From NCBI GenBank assembly GCA_016284635.1, contig JAEEPF010000013.1, forward strand, positions 1-38,318: a stretch of 38,318 nucleotides of DNA, written 5' to 3'. The notes under the pieces are model-generated. The model was given only the letters and a program-made list of their open reading frames with translations, made no database searches and had not been told where the DNA came from. Positions 7,704 through 15,296 of the stretch are shown in pieces. Made by a program: the position numbers and the translations under genes. This stretch comes from Prevotella sp. Its GTDB lineage: Bacteria; Bacteroidota; Bacteroidia; Bacteroidales; Bacteroidaceae. The number at the start of each line of letters is the position of its first letter. The stretch's first letter is position 1.

Positions 7704-8486
7704 CTATAGCTGTTTCACGGGGAAGGTGAAGTAGGTGTCGGGGAAGGGCTCGTCTTTGAGGGTGAAGTGCCACCACTCGCTGTCAAGGGCCTTGAATCCG
7801 TGACGGAGCATTGCCTGGCGCAGGATCATGCGGTTGGCGAACTGCTCAGCCGTGATGCTTCGGCCTGTGGGACTCTTGCTGTTATCACCTGTATATTCGC
7901 CTGTCTCTGGATTGCCGCAGAAGTCTGGATGGCTCTCGGGACCGAACCAGTCGAAGGTGCCGCCCATGTCGAGTTCTTTTTCCGTGGTCATGTCGAAGAG
8001 GGTGAGGTCGACGGTAGAACCGCGTGTGTGGCCGCTTTTCTCATAGATGTACTCCTGTTCGAAGAGCACGCTCTTGTCGAGGTTGGGATAGAAGTAGGTC
8101 TTCATCAGTGTGTCGGGGATGTCTTCCGCCCAGCGCACAAAGTGATCTACACCCATCTGCGGACGGTAGGCGTCATAGATCTTCAACCGATAGCCTTGTG
8201 CCTTCACGTCGTCGCTGACGGCACGGAGAGCCTGGGCTGCCTGTTTCGTCAGCAGGGCAGTGGGTTGCAGATAGCCGTCTACGCGCGCGCCTACGAAATT
8301 ATAAGTACCGTAATAGCGGATCTCGAGGATGGCGTCGGGCACCACATCGGTGATGTTCGTAAACTGGCTGCTGTCTTCCGTGGGAGACGCTGCGGCCTGC
8401 TGCTGGTCATTGGAACAGCGATAGGCTGTCATCGCGCCGCTGATGATGACGACGATGGCAATCATCAATAGATAATTTCTCTTCAT
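7704..8486 (-). CDS. D-alanyl-D-alanine dipeptidase, VanX/DdpX family (M15D)
   Basis: A 260-residue zinc dipeptidase. Zinc and catalytic residues are visible: YEKSGHTRGSTVDLTLFD (H153, D160) and DSEWWHFTL (E237, H240), plus KIYDAYRPQMGVDHF near 102-116. This is the full VanX signature. The enzyme cleaves D-Ala-D-Ala, in non-resistant bacteria probably for cell-wall peptide recycling. An N-terminal hydrophobic segment (NYLLMIAIVVIISGAMTAY) indicates export; C24 follows it but the lipobox is weak. The frame is open to 8534, but the -7 box at 8505-8512 lies inside that stretch, so the ATG at 8486 is chosen. No van regulator or ligase is nearby, so glycopeptide resistance is not implied. Confidence 0.92.
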   Translation of the reverse strand: MKRNYLLMIAIVVIISGAMTAYRCSNDQQQAAASPTEDSSQFTNITDVVPDAILEIRYYGTYNFVGARVDGYLQPTALLTKQAAQALRAVSDDVKAQGYRLKIYDAYRPQMGVDHFVRWAEDIPDTLMKTYFYPNLDKSVLFEQEYIYEKSGHTRGSTVDLTLFDMTTEKELDMGGTFDWFGPESHPDFCGNPETGEYTGDNSKSPTGRSITAEQFANRMILRQAMLRHGFKALDSEWWHFTLKDEPFPDTYFTFPVKQL

Positions 8487-8504
8487 ATTCTCTTTTTTTG
8501 GTGG

Positions 8505-8512
8505 CAAAGGTA
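8505..8512 (-). promoter_or_regulatory. -7 box for the vanX-type gene
   Basis: TACCTTTG on the minus strand, 18 nt before the chosen ATG. Its upstream half lies in the CACAGATT repeat shared with the divergent GH2 promoter. Confidence 0.6.
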
Positions 8513-8520
8513 CAAAAAAA

Positions 8521-8550
8521 GCCACAGATTGCACAGATTATCACAGATTT
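8521..8550. repeat. CACAGATT direct repeat (3 units) in a divergent promoter
   Basis: CACAGATT at 8523, 8532 and 8542, spaced 9-10 nt, filling the region between two divergent -7 boxes. Related words occur at 25266, 26329, 27694, 31720 and 36237. Confidence 0.85.
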
Positions 8551-8554
8551 TTCG

Positions 8555-8562
8555 TACCTTTG
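8555..8562 (+). promoter_or_regulatory. -7 box for the GH2/esterase operon
   Basis: TACCTTTG, 22 nt before the GH2 ATG at 8585. The region 19-20 nt upstream is the CACAGATT repeat and has no clean TTTG. Confidence 0.6.
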
Positions 8563-8584
8563 CGATGTAAAATAACATCATCGA

Positions 8585-11449
8585 ATGAGAAAACTGCGTT
8601 TCTTCTGTCTTCTGACACTGATCATTTGTCTGTTCTCAGTTGTCACCGCCTCCGCTCAGGAGGTCATCAGCCTGGCGGGTTCCTGGGATCTCTCCCTCAA
8701 CGACTCGACACATTACGACGACTACGTGATGCTGCCGGGTTCGCTGCTCACCAACGGAAAAGGCAATCCCGTAACGGCCGACACCCGCTGGACCGGTTCG
8801 ACCTACGACTCGTCGTACTACTTCAACCCCTGGATGGAGCAGTACCGTCGTGAGGGTAATGTGAAGTTCCCCTTCTTCCTCACGCCAGAGAAGCACTTCG
8901 TCGGCAAGGCGTGGTACCGGAAGCGTGTCTACATCCCCCGCAACTGGAAGAACCAGCGTGTGACGCTCTTCCTGGAACGTCCGCATATCGAGACCACCGT
9001 CTATGTCAACGGCATAGAGGTGGGGCATCAGATGTCGCTCTCCACGCCGCATCAGTACGATGTGACGCAGTGTCTTGTTCCAGGCCAGCGCAACACCATT
9101 GCCGTCTGTGTGTACAACGGCATCGAGAATGTCTGCGTCGGACAGGACTCCCACAGCGTCACCGACCAGACGCAAGGCAATTGGAACGGTATCATCGGAA
9201 GGATGGAACTCTGCAGCCGGCGCCAGCATATCATCATCAAGGAGGTGAAGATCAACCCGGAGCCTTTGGATGGTATGTTGCAGGTGAAAGTACAGTTCGA
9301 CACCAAATATGATCCCATTCTGTACGATGAGGATATGCAGGTGATCATTTTGTCGCAGGATAAGGAGGAGCTCGTCTTGTCTTTCTCGCAGCAGATCACC
9401 GAATCGACGATGGATCTGCGCATCCCCATGAGGAAGAATTTTACCTTATGGGATGAGTTCAATCCGAAAATCTATAAGATTGGCCTCTTTACCAGTTCCG
9501 ACAGTTACGAGACCACCTTCGGCATCCGTCAGGTGCGGGCGGTAGGCAGGCAGCTGTATATCAACAATCGTCCTGCCTACTTGCGCGGTACGGTGGAGAA
9601 CTGCTGTTTCCCTGAGACGGGATATCCTCCCACCGACGAGGCCTCGTGGATTAGCATCTTCACGAAGATGAAGGAGTACGGTCTGAACCACATGCGTTTC
9701 CATTCCTATTGTCCGCCTGAGGCTGCTTTCGCTGCTGCCGATAAGATGGGCATCTACTTGCAACCGGAGGGTCCCTCGTGGCCAAACCATGGGGTGAAGC
9801 TGCGTCGGGGACAGAAGATCGATGAATACTTGTTGGAAGAGTCGAAGCGCATCGTCGATACCTACGGTCATCACCCCTCGTTTGTGATGATGGCGGCAGG
9901 TAACGAACCGGCTGGCGACTGGGTGTCGTACTGCAACGACTGGGTGCAGGCGATGAAGCGCTACGATCCCTCGCGCCTTTACTGCGGTGCCTCCGTTGGT
10001 GGAGGCTGGGCTTGGGACAATGGGTCGGAGTATCACGTGAAGGGTGGGGCACGAGGCCTCGACTGGGACAAGCACGCTCCCCACGCCGATGATGACTATT
10101 TTATTCAGATAGAATACCCTCGCAACTACAAGGACAGCATCCCAAACAATACGCCGATCCTCGCCCATGAGCAAGGTCAGTGGTGCGCCTTCCCCGACTT
10201 CCGTGAGATGGCCGAATACGTGGGAGTTTATAAGCCTCGTAACTTCGAAATCTTCCGTGACCTGCTCCGTGAGAACGGTATGGAGTCGCAGGCTGAGAAA
10301 TTCCTGATGGCCAGCGGACAGTTGCAGACGCTCTGTTATAAATATGAGATCGAGCGTAACCTGCGCACGAAGGACTATGTCGGATTCCAGCTCTTGTCGC
10401 TCAACGACTACAGCGGACAGGGTACGGCTCTCGTCGGACCCTTGAATGTACATTGGCGTGAAAAGGGGTATGTCTCTGCCGAAAACTGGCGGGAGTTCTG
10501 CTCACCCTTGGTACCTCTGGCGCGGTTCCCCAAATTCGTCTATACTACCGCCGACACGCTGCGGGTGCCCGTTGAGGTATATAATGCCTACTACGGAAAT
10601 GTCTCGCCGATCCGGAAGAATTTCTTCATCACCGAGGGTGAACGGGTCATCATGGGTGGTGGTCTCTCCTCAGACAGCATCCCCATTGGTAAGAACTGTG
10701 AGATCGGTACTATCGTCTATCCCCTCGACAGCATCAGTCACCCCTGCAAACTCACGCTGACTGTCAGGATTGGCAGACAAGTGTCGAACCATTGGGACTT
10801 CTGGGTTTATCCCGATTCCATCGCCCAAGCAGAGAACGGCGGAATACATATCTCCGATACGCTCGACGCCAAGGCGATCGCCGTGCTGAAGAAAGGCGGC
10901 AAGGTGCTGCTGACGGCTGCGGGCAAGGTGCGTCTGGGCAGCGACGTCGTGCAGCACTATCTCCCGGTGTTCTGGAACACCTCGTGGTTCAAGATGCGGC
11001 CGCCCCATACTACGGGAGCCTATATCGACACGCAGCATCCGCTCTTCAAATACGGCTTCCCCACCGACGACTGGAGCAACCTGAACTGGTGGGAACTGCT
11101 GAACCGGGCGCAGGTGATGAACCTGATGGAGCTGCCGAAGGACTACCAGCCGCCCATCCAGCCCATCGACACGTGGCACGTCAGCCGCAAACTCGGTATG
11201 CTCATCGAGGCGAACGTGCTGAAGGGCAAACTGCTGATGACGACGATGGATATTGACAGCCATCTCGACCGTCGTGTGGTGGCGCGACAGATGCGACACG
11301 CCATTCTTGATTATATGTCGGGCGATGACTTCAAGCCCTCTCTGACTCTCGATCCCAAAACCATTGCCGATTTCTTCACGAAAGACGGCCCGCAGGTCAG
11401 TATGTTCACCAAGGAATCGCCTGATGAACTCAAACCCAAACTGAAATGA
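8585..11449 (+). CDS. secreted glycoside hydrolase family 2-type enzyme
   Basis: A 954-residue protein with a signal peptide (CLLTLIICLFSVVTASAQ). The N-terminal beta-sandwich carries GKAWYRKRVYIP and TTVYVNGIEVGHQMS (about 105-155), typical of GH2 sugar-binding domains. The TIM barrel from about 320 has RQLYINNRPAYLRGTVENC, HMRFHSYCPPEAAFAAADKM, the likely acid/base Glu in MMAAGNEPAGDW (E441), and a probable nucleophile Glu in ILAHEQGQW (E529). About 300 further C-terminal residues are less familiar. The substrate is unresolved: beta-galactosidase, beta-glucuronidase or arabinosidase activity are all possible. It overlaps the following esterase by 4 nt (ATGA), so the two are translationally coupled and probably act on the same decorated glycan. 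Confidence 0.85.
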   Translation: MRKLRFFCLLTLIICLFSVVTASAQEVISLAGSWDLSLNDSTHYDDYVMLPGSLLTNGKGNPVTADTRWTGSTYDSSYYFNPWMEQYRREGNVKFPFFLTPEKHFVGKAWYRKRVYIPRNWKNQRVTLFLERPHIETTVYVNGIEVGHQMSLSTPHQYDVTQCLVPGQRNTIAVCVYNGIENVCVGQDSHSVTDQTQGNWNGIIGRMELCSRRQHIIIKEVKINPEPLDGMLQVKVQFDTKYDPILYDEDMQVIILSQDKEELVLSFSQQITESTMDLRIPMRKNFTLWDEFNPKIYKIGLFTSSDSYETTFGIRQVRAVGRQLYINNRPAYLRGTVENCCFPETGYPPTDEASWISIFTKMKEYGLNHMRFHSYCPPEAAFAAADKMGIYLQPEGPSWPNHGVKLRRGQKIDEYLLEESKRIVDTYGHHPSFVMMAAGNEPAGDWVSYCNDWVQAMKRYDPSRLYCGASVGGGWAWDNGSEYHVKGGARGLDWDKHAPHADDDYFIQIEYPRNYKDSIPNNTPILAHEQGQWCAFPDFREMAEYVGVYKPRNFEIFRDLLRENGMESQAEKFLMASGQLQTLCYKYEIERNLRTKDYVGFQLLSLNDYSGQGTALVGPLNVHWREKGYVSAENWREFCSPLVPLARFPKFVYTTADTLRVPVEVYNAYYGNVSPIRKNFFITEGERVIMGGGLSSDSIPIGKNCEIGTIVYPLDSISHPCKLTLTVRIGRQVSNHWDFWVYPDSIAQAENGGIHISDTLDAKAIAVLKKGGKVLLTAAGKVRLGSDVVQHYLPVFWNTSWFKMRPPHTTGAYIDTQHPLFKYGFPTDDWSNLNWWELLNRAQVMNLMELPKDYQPPIQPIDTWHVSRKLGMLIEANVLKGKLLMTTMDIDSHLDRRVVARQMRHAILDYMSGDDFKPSLTLDPKTIADFFTKDGPQVSMFTKESPDELKPKLK

Positions 11450-12615
11450 ACAAGCCGAGCCCGAAGACTTGTCTAGTCGTCTTTTGGATTCTGCTGATGT
11501 GGAGCGGTCAGACCCTCGCCCAGCAGCAGGGACGCGAGAAATATGAGTTCACGCGCAATCTGCCTGTCTATGCCGACTCGCTCATTGCCGACCTTACCTA
11601 TCCCCTGGCTTGGGGGCACAGCGATATCCGCGATTTCGATGCCTGGAAACGGGCCGCCCGTGAAAAGGTGTTCGACTGTATGTTCACCCCGCCGCCGGCA
11701 CCCGCCAACGGTTTTGAGGCAAAGGTGCTCTATGAGGAACAGCGCGAGGGCTACAAGGCACGAAAACTCGAGATCCGCCTCTCACGATATTATACTGTGC
11801 CTGCCTATCTGCTTATCCCCGATGGCAAAGGCCCTTTCCCAGCTGTGAATGTGCTGCACGACCACGGGGCCCATCTCTTCATCGGCAAGGAGAAGGTCAT
11901 CCGTCCGCTGGCCTGTGAAGATTCTGTCGTCATCAAGGATGCTGAGGCTTGGGTTCAGAACTATGAGGGACAATACTTCGGCGACTACCTCGCCCGGAAC
12001 GGCTTTGTGGTGTTTTCTACCGATGCGCCGATGTGGGGAGAACGGGGGCAGAAGGAAGGTCCACGTCGCGACCGCTATGATATGATTGCGGGGAATATGA
12101 TGATGTATGGCATCGATCTCTCTGCCTATATGACCTACGACGATATCCGTGCTACTGACTATCTCGCCTCTCTGCCTGAGGTGGACTCGAAGCGTATCGG
12201 TTGCACGGGCTGGTCGATGGGAGCCTATCGCACTTGGATGCTCTCTGCGCTCTCCGACCGTATCAAGGCCGGGGCTGCCGTCTGTTGGATGGTGACCACC
12301 GACGAACAACTCACCTTGCATTATAGTCGCACGGAGAATGGTGGCTTTGCCAATAGTCTGCCGGGTTTGCGCCGTTGGCTCGACTATCCTCACATCGCCA
12401 GCATCGCCTGTCCCAAGCCGATGCTCTTCATCAACGGCTCCAAGGACAAGCTCTTCCCTGTGGCTGGTGAGCAGAAGGCCTTCGCCATCATGCACGATGT
12501 CTGGGAGAGTCAGGGTGCAGGCGACAATCTCGAGACCGAACTCTGGGATATGCCCCACAGCTGTCCCCTCAAAGCCCAAGAACGGGTTCTCGCCTTCTTC
12601 CAGCGCTTTTTGTAA
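11446..12615 (+). CDS. secreted alpha/beta-hydrolase, probable carbohydrate esterase
   Basis: A 389-residue protein with a signal peptide (CLVVFWILLMWSGQTLAQ). The alpha/beta-hydrolase core shows PFPAVNVLHDHGAH near 131-143, the nucleophile elbow GCTGWSMGAYRTW with S257, an acidic residue in FINGSKDKLFP (D334), and a late His in DMPHSCPL (H371). This layout resembles the dienelactone hydrolase/acetyl-xylan-esterase-like families of Bacteroidota; an exact CE family cannot be assigned by eye. Its ATG overlaps the GH2 stop, so it should remove ester groups (acetyl or similar) from the glycan attacked by the GH2 partner. That joint role is inference. Confidence 0.85.
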   Translation: MNKPSPKTCLVVFWILLMWSGQTLAQQQGREKYEFTRNLPVYADSLIADLTYPLAWGHSDIRDFDAWKRAAREKVFDCMFTPPPAPANGFEAKVLYEEQREGYKARKLEIRLSRYYTVPAYLLIPDGKGPFPAVNVLHDHGAHLFIGKEKVIRPLACEDSVVIKDAEAWVQNYEGQYFGDYLARNGFVVFSTDAPMWGERGQKEGPRRDRYDMIAGNMMMYGIDLSAYMTYDDIRATDYLASLPEVDSKRIGCTGWSMGAYRTWMLSALSDRIKAGAAVCWMVTTDEQLTLHYSRTENGGFANSLPGLRRWLDYPHIASIACPKPMLFINGSKDKLFPVAGEQKAFAIMHDVWESQGAGDNLETELWDMPHSCPLKAQERVLAFFQRFL

Positions 12616-12632
12616 TCACTTCCCCTTCTGAG

Positions 12633-12669
12633 TTCTTGCGTCCCTTCGGTAGCAAGCGGCAGAGCCGAG
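12633..12669. repeat. 37-nt two-hairpin dispersed module, copy 1
   Basis: 36 of 37 positions match 36308-36344, 23.7 kb away. It contains CTTGC...GCAAG and CGGC-AGA-GCCG mini-stems. It lies just after the esterase stop. Confidence 0.92.
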
Positions 12670-12671
12670 CG

Positions 12672-12751
12672 GGAGGGGTGAGGGGTGGTCTGAGCAATGG
12701 CAGGTTCTGAGGCTGATCAGACCCCCTCTGGCTCCCCCTACTCAGGGGGAG
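12672..12751. repeat. REP-like inverted element with ACTC-loop hairpin
   Basis: Right part: CTCCCCCT (12732-12739), loop ACTC, AGGGGGAG (12744-12751), preceded by TCAGACC. Left part: 12672-12693 is an inverted half copy. In reverse complement it matches 21 of 22 nt of 23352-23373 inside the GH31 gene. It may also terminate the GH2/esterase operon. Confidence 0.85.
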
Positions 12752-12763
12752 AAACAATTACAT

Positions 12764-12791
12764 AAAAAAGAGAGGTTGTTGCAACCTCTCT
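12764..12791 (-). terminator. intrinsic terminator of tRNA-Lys
   Basis: Perfect 10-bp stem AGAGAGGTTG / CAACCTCTCT with a 3-nt loop. The minus strand then runs into a T tract (A run at 12764-12768). It starts 7 nt after the tRNA 3' end. Confidence 0.92.
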
Positions 12792-12797
12792 CTTCCG

Positions 12798-12870
12798 TGA
12801 TCCGTTTGGGGCTCGAACCCAAGACCCCAACATTAAAAGTGTTGTGCTCTACCGACTGAGCTAACGGATC
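12798..12870 (-). tRNA. tRNA-Lys(TTT), CCA not encoded
   Basis: Minus strand: acceptor GATCCGT/ACGGATC, D stem GCTC/GAGC, anticodon stem CAACA/TGTTG with loop CTTTTAA (anticodon TTT), T stem TTGGG/CCCAA, discriminator A. The genomic bases after it are CGG, so CCA must be added after transcription, unlike the tRNA-Met at 7548. Confidence 0.96.
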
Positions 12871-12905
12871 GACCTTCTTTTCGCGCAATCTTTCGAAAGC
12901 GGGTG

Positions 12906-12937
12906 CAAAGGTACAATGTTTTTTTGAATCTGCCAAA
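12906..12937 (-). promoter_or_regulatory. promoter of tRNA-Lys
   Basis: Minus strand: TTTG at 12937-12934, 20 nt spacer, TACCTTTG at 12913-12906, 35 nt before the tRNA. Confidence 0.82.
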
Positions 12938-12953
12938 TTTATTGGAAGGATTT

Positions 12954-13562
12954 TTACTCAGAAGGTGCTTTTTGCCTTGATTTCTCCTCTTGCAGGGCCT
13001 TCTGATAGCACGTTCGGCATAGCGGTTCATACTCAGCCGTCTCGCCCAACAGCACCCGTTGCGAGCCCTCAACGGTACGGTGGCTGACGTAAGCCAGGTT
13101 GCCGCACTTCACACAAATGGCGTGCACCTTCGTCACATCGTCGGCGATGGCACAGAGGGCTGGCATAGGGCCGAAGGGTATACCCTTGTAGTCCATGTCG
13201 AGTCCTGCGATAATCACACGGATGCCTCTGTTGGCCAGTTCGTTACACACCTCCACGAGTCCCATGTCGAAGAACTGGGCTTCGTCAATGCCCACCACGT
13301 CGCAGTCCGACGAAAGCAGCAGGATGCTTGCCGACGAGTCGATGGGCGTCGACATGATATGCTTCTGGTCGTGACTGACGACATCCTCCTCGGAATACCT
13401 CACGTCGATGGCGGGTTTGAAGATTTCCACCTTCTGACGGGCGAACTGTGCCCGGCGAAGACGGCGGATCAGCTCCTCGGTCTTGCCCGAGAACATCGAA
13501 CCGCACACCACCTCAATTCTTCCCGGGCGATGCGCCTCTCCTGTCATGTTTTCTGCTATCAT
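12954..13562 (-). CDS. tdk: thymidine kinase (type II, zinc-containing)
   Basis: A 202-residue kinase that phosphorylates thymidine in the dTMP salvage pathway. Visible: P-loop [10 protein letters not shown] (21-30), the catalytic Glu region [11 protein letters not shown] (89-99, E94), [18 protein letters not shown] (117-134), and two zinc-binding Cys pairs, CVKC (150-153) and CRTC (182-185). The frame continues upstream to 13598, but a promoter covers 13568-13599, so the start must lie downstream. The ATG at 13562 gives an N-terminus of normal family length but an almost leaderless message; the ATG at 13547 is the alternative. It is divergent from rsmI, 93 nt apart. Confidence 0.95.
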   Translation of the reverse strand: MIAENMTGEAHRPGRIEVVCGSMFSGKTEELIRRLRRAQFARQKVEIFKPAIDVRYSEEDVVSHDQKHIMSTPIDSSASILLLSSDCDVVGIDEAQFFDMGLVEVCNELANRGIRVIIAGLDMDYKGIPFGPMPALCAIADDVTKVHAICVKCGNLAYVSHRTVEGSQRVLLGETAEYEPLCRTCYQKALQEEKSRQKAPSE

Positions 13563-13567
13563 GACTG

Positions 13568-13599
13568 CAAAATTAGCAAAACGTTTTAAAATTTGCAAA
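13568..13599 (-). promoter_or_regulatory. promoter of tdk
   Basis: Minus strand: TTTG at 13599-13596, 20 nt spacer, TAATTTTG at 13575-13568. Transcription would begin within a few bases of the ATG at 13562. Confidence 0.75.
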
Positions 13600-13614
13600 G
13601 ATTTTGCCGCTTTT

Positions 13615-13646
13615 TTTGTCTATTCTGAATATTTACGCTAATTTTG
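13615..13646 (+). promoter_or_regulatory. promoter of rsmI
   Basis: TTTG at 13615-13618, 20 nt spacer, TAATTTTG at 13639-13646. It lies immediately before the ATG at 13656 and excludes the in-frame TTG at 13644 as a start. Confidence 0.78.
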
Positions 13647-13655
13647 TCCCCCGAA

Positions 13656-14336
13656 ATGGGCATATTGTATATTGTTCCAACGCCTGTAGGCAACTTGGAG
13701 GATATGACACTACGTGCCATACGACTGCTGAAAGAGGTCGATCTCATCCTTGCCGAAGATACCCGGACGTCGGGCATCCTGTTGAAGCATTTCGATATCC
13801 GCAACTCCCTTATGTCGCATCACAAGTTCAACGAGCACGGCACCAGTGCCGCTGTCGTCAGCCGTCTGTTGGCTGGTGAGAACGTGGCACTCATCAGCGA
13901 TGCCGGCACGCCAGGTATCAGCGATCCGGGCTTCTTCCTCGTCCGCGAGGCGGTGAAGGCTGGGGTAGAGGTGCAATGTCTACCCGGAGCGACGGCCTTC
14001 GTTCCTGCCTTGGTGTCGAGCGGGCTGCCCTGCGACCGATTCGTGTTCGAGGGCTTCCTTCCTCAGAAGAAGGGACGCAAGACGCGATTGGAGGAACTTG
14101 CCGCCGAGACGCGCACGATGATCTTCTACGAGTCGCCCTACCGTCTGGTGAAGACACTCCAGCAGTTTGCCGAGGTCTATGGTGCCGAGCGTCAGGTCAG
14201 CGTCTGCCGTGAGATCTCAAAGGTGCACGAGGAGAGTGTCCGGGGAACCCTCGCCGAGGTCATCGCCCACTTCACAGCGACGGAGCCCAAGGGTGAGATC
14301 GTCATCATCCTCGCAGGCCGGAGTGATAAAAATTAA
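13656..14336 (+). CDS. rsmI: 16S rRNA (cytidine-1402-2'-O)-methyltransferase
   Basis: A 226-residue tetrapyrrole-methylase-fold enzyme. Landmarks of RsmI are clear: start MGILYIVPTPVGNLEDMT, LILAEDTRTSGILLKHF, ALISDAGTPGISDPGFFLV, LPGATAFVPALVSSGLPCDR, FEGFLPQKKGRK and FYESPYRLVKTL. It 2'-O-methylates C1402 in the ribosomal decoding centre using S-adenosylmethionine. The open frame extends 12 nt upstream to a TTG inside the -7 box; the ATG at 13656 matches the usual family start. The short C-terminal region ending EIVIILAGRSDKN is normal for Bacteroidota homologues that lack an extra tail domain. Confidence 0.96.
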   Translation: MGILYIVPTPVGNLEDMTLRAIRLLKEVDLILAEDTRTSGILLKHFDIRNSLMSHHKFNEHGTSAAVVSRLLAGENVALISDAGTPGISDPGFFLVREAVKAGVEVQCLPGATAFVPALVSSGLPCDRFVFEGFLPQKKGRKTRLEELAAETRTMIFYESPYRLVKTLQQFAEVYGAERQVSVCREISKVHEESVRGTLAEVIAHFTATEPKGEIVIILAGRSDKN

Positions 14337-14380
14337 TAAGTAATCAATAATTCAGATATTAAACTTCAAAATTCAAACTT

Positions 14381-15229
14381 ATGAGAAAATTGATTGTTTT
14401 GGCCCTAGGTGGCCTGATGGTTGCAAGTTGCAACGAAGGAGTGAAGAAGGCAGAGCAGGCAGCACTCATGCAGCGTGACTCGCTGGAACAGATCATTGCC
14501 CAGAAAGACAATGAGATCAACGACATGATGACCACCCTGAGCGACATCGAGGAGGGCTTCCGTGAGATTACAGAGGCACAGAACCGCGTGACGCTCGCCA
14601 AGGAGGGTGAGGGAACCAACACCCAACTGCGCATCAAGGAGAACATGCAGTTCATCCAGTCTGCCATGAAGCAGAACAAGGAACTCATCAACAAACTGAA
14701 GCAGCAGGTGCGTGAGAGCAGCGTCAAGGGTGATCAGCTGAAGAAGATCATCGACAACCTGACCGAGCAGATGCAGCAGAAAGACCAGCAGCTGCAGGCC
14801 CTGCGTGAGGAACTCGACAAGAAGGACATCCACATCGCCGAGCTCGACGAGCAGGTGGCCGACCTCAACGAGAACGTTGCCAACCTGAAGCAGGAGAACA
14901 CCCAGAAGGCCGAGACCATCTCTACACAGGACAAGCAGATCAACTCTGCCTGGTTCGTCTTCGGCACGAAGAAGGAACTCAAGGAGCAGAACATCCTCGA
15001 CAAGGGTGAGGTGCTGCAGGCCAACTTCAACAAGGACTACTTCACCAAGATCGACATCCGCATCGACAAGGAGATTAAGCTCTACAGCTCTTCTGCTGAG
15101 ATTCTGACCAACCATCCCGCAGGTACTTACACGCTCCAGCGTGATGCCAAGAAGCAGTATGTGCTCCGCATCACCGATCCACAGCGCTTCTGGTCTACCA
15201 GCAAGTACCTCGTCGTACAGGTGAAATAG
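14381..15229 (+). CDS. coiled-coil lipoprotein, possibly Cbp1-like
   Basis: A 282-residue lipoprotein: MRKLIVLALGGLMVASC with lipidated C17. Residues about 25-190 are a long Gln/Glu/Lys-rich coiled coil (for example QMQQKDQQLQALREELDKKD). A compact C-terminal domain follows from about 190, with INSAWFVFGTKKELKEQ and ILTNHPAGTYTLQRD, ending SKYLVVQVK. The motif D33-S34-L35 fits the Bacteroidota O-glycosylation consensus. Architecture and C-terminal domain resemble coiled-coil lipoproteins annotated in Bacteroides as Cbp1-family collagen-binding adhesins; I make that link from memory and it is tentative. It follows rsmI by 44 nt and may share its transcript. A strong terminator follows. Confidence 0.75.
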   Translation: MRKLIVLALGGLMVASCNEGVKKAEQAALMQRDSLEQIIAQKDNEINDMMTTLSDIEEGFREITEAQNRVTLAKEGEGTNTQLRIKENMQFIQSAMKQNKELINKLKQQVRESSVKGDQLKKIIDNLTEQMQQKDQQLQALREELDKKDIHIAELDEQVADLNENVANLKQENTQKAETISTQDKQINSAWFVFGTKKELKEQNILDKGEVLQANFNKDYFTKIDIRIDKEIKLYSSSAEILTNHPAGTYTLQRDAKKQYVLRITDPQRFWSTSKYLVVQVK

Positions 15230-15232
15230 AGA

Positions 15233-15260
15233 AGTGAAAAGTGTGAAGTGAAAAGTGAAA
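15233..15260. repeat. 7-bp imperfect tandem array (AGTGAAA x4)
   Basis: AGTGAAA, AGTGTGA, AGTGAAA, AGTGAAA in strict register, starting 3 nt after a stop codon. Same unit as 3781-3808 on the other strand. Confidence 0.85.
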
Positions 15261-15264
15261 AAAT

Positions 15265-15292
15265 AATCCCCTCGTCAGCCGGCGAGGGGATT
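15265..15292. terminator. bidirectional terminator between two convergent genes
   Basis: Perfect 10-bp stem AATCCCCTCG / CGAGGGGATT with an 8-nt loop. It is flanked by T's on the plus side and an A run (T tract on the minus strand), and serves the lipoprotein gene and the S8 protease gene. Confidence 0.93.
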
Positions 15293-15296
15293 TTCG

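Noticed and set aside
7704..8486. vanX as part of a glycopeptide resistance cluster
   Set aside because: No vanH, ligase or VanRS genes; Gram-negative context favours a peptide-recycling role.
12798..12870. tRNA-Lys as an integration site
   Set aside because: No duplicated tRNA end or integrase found in the window; an intact terminator follows directly.
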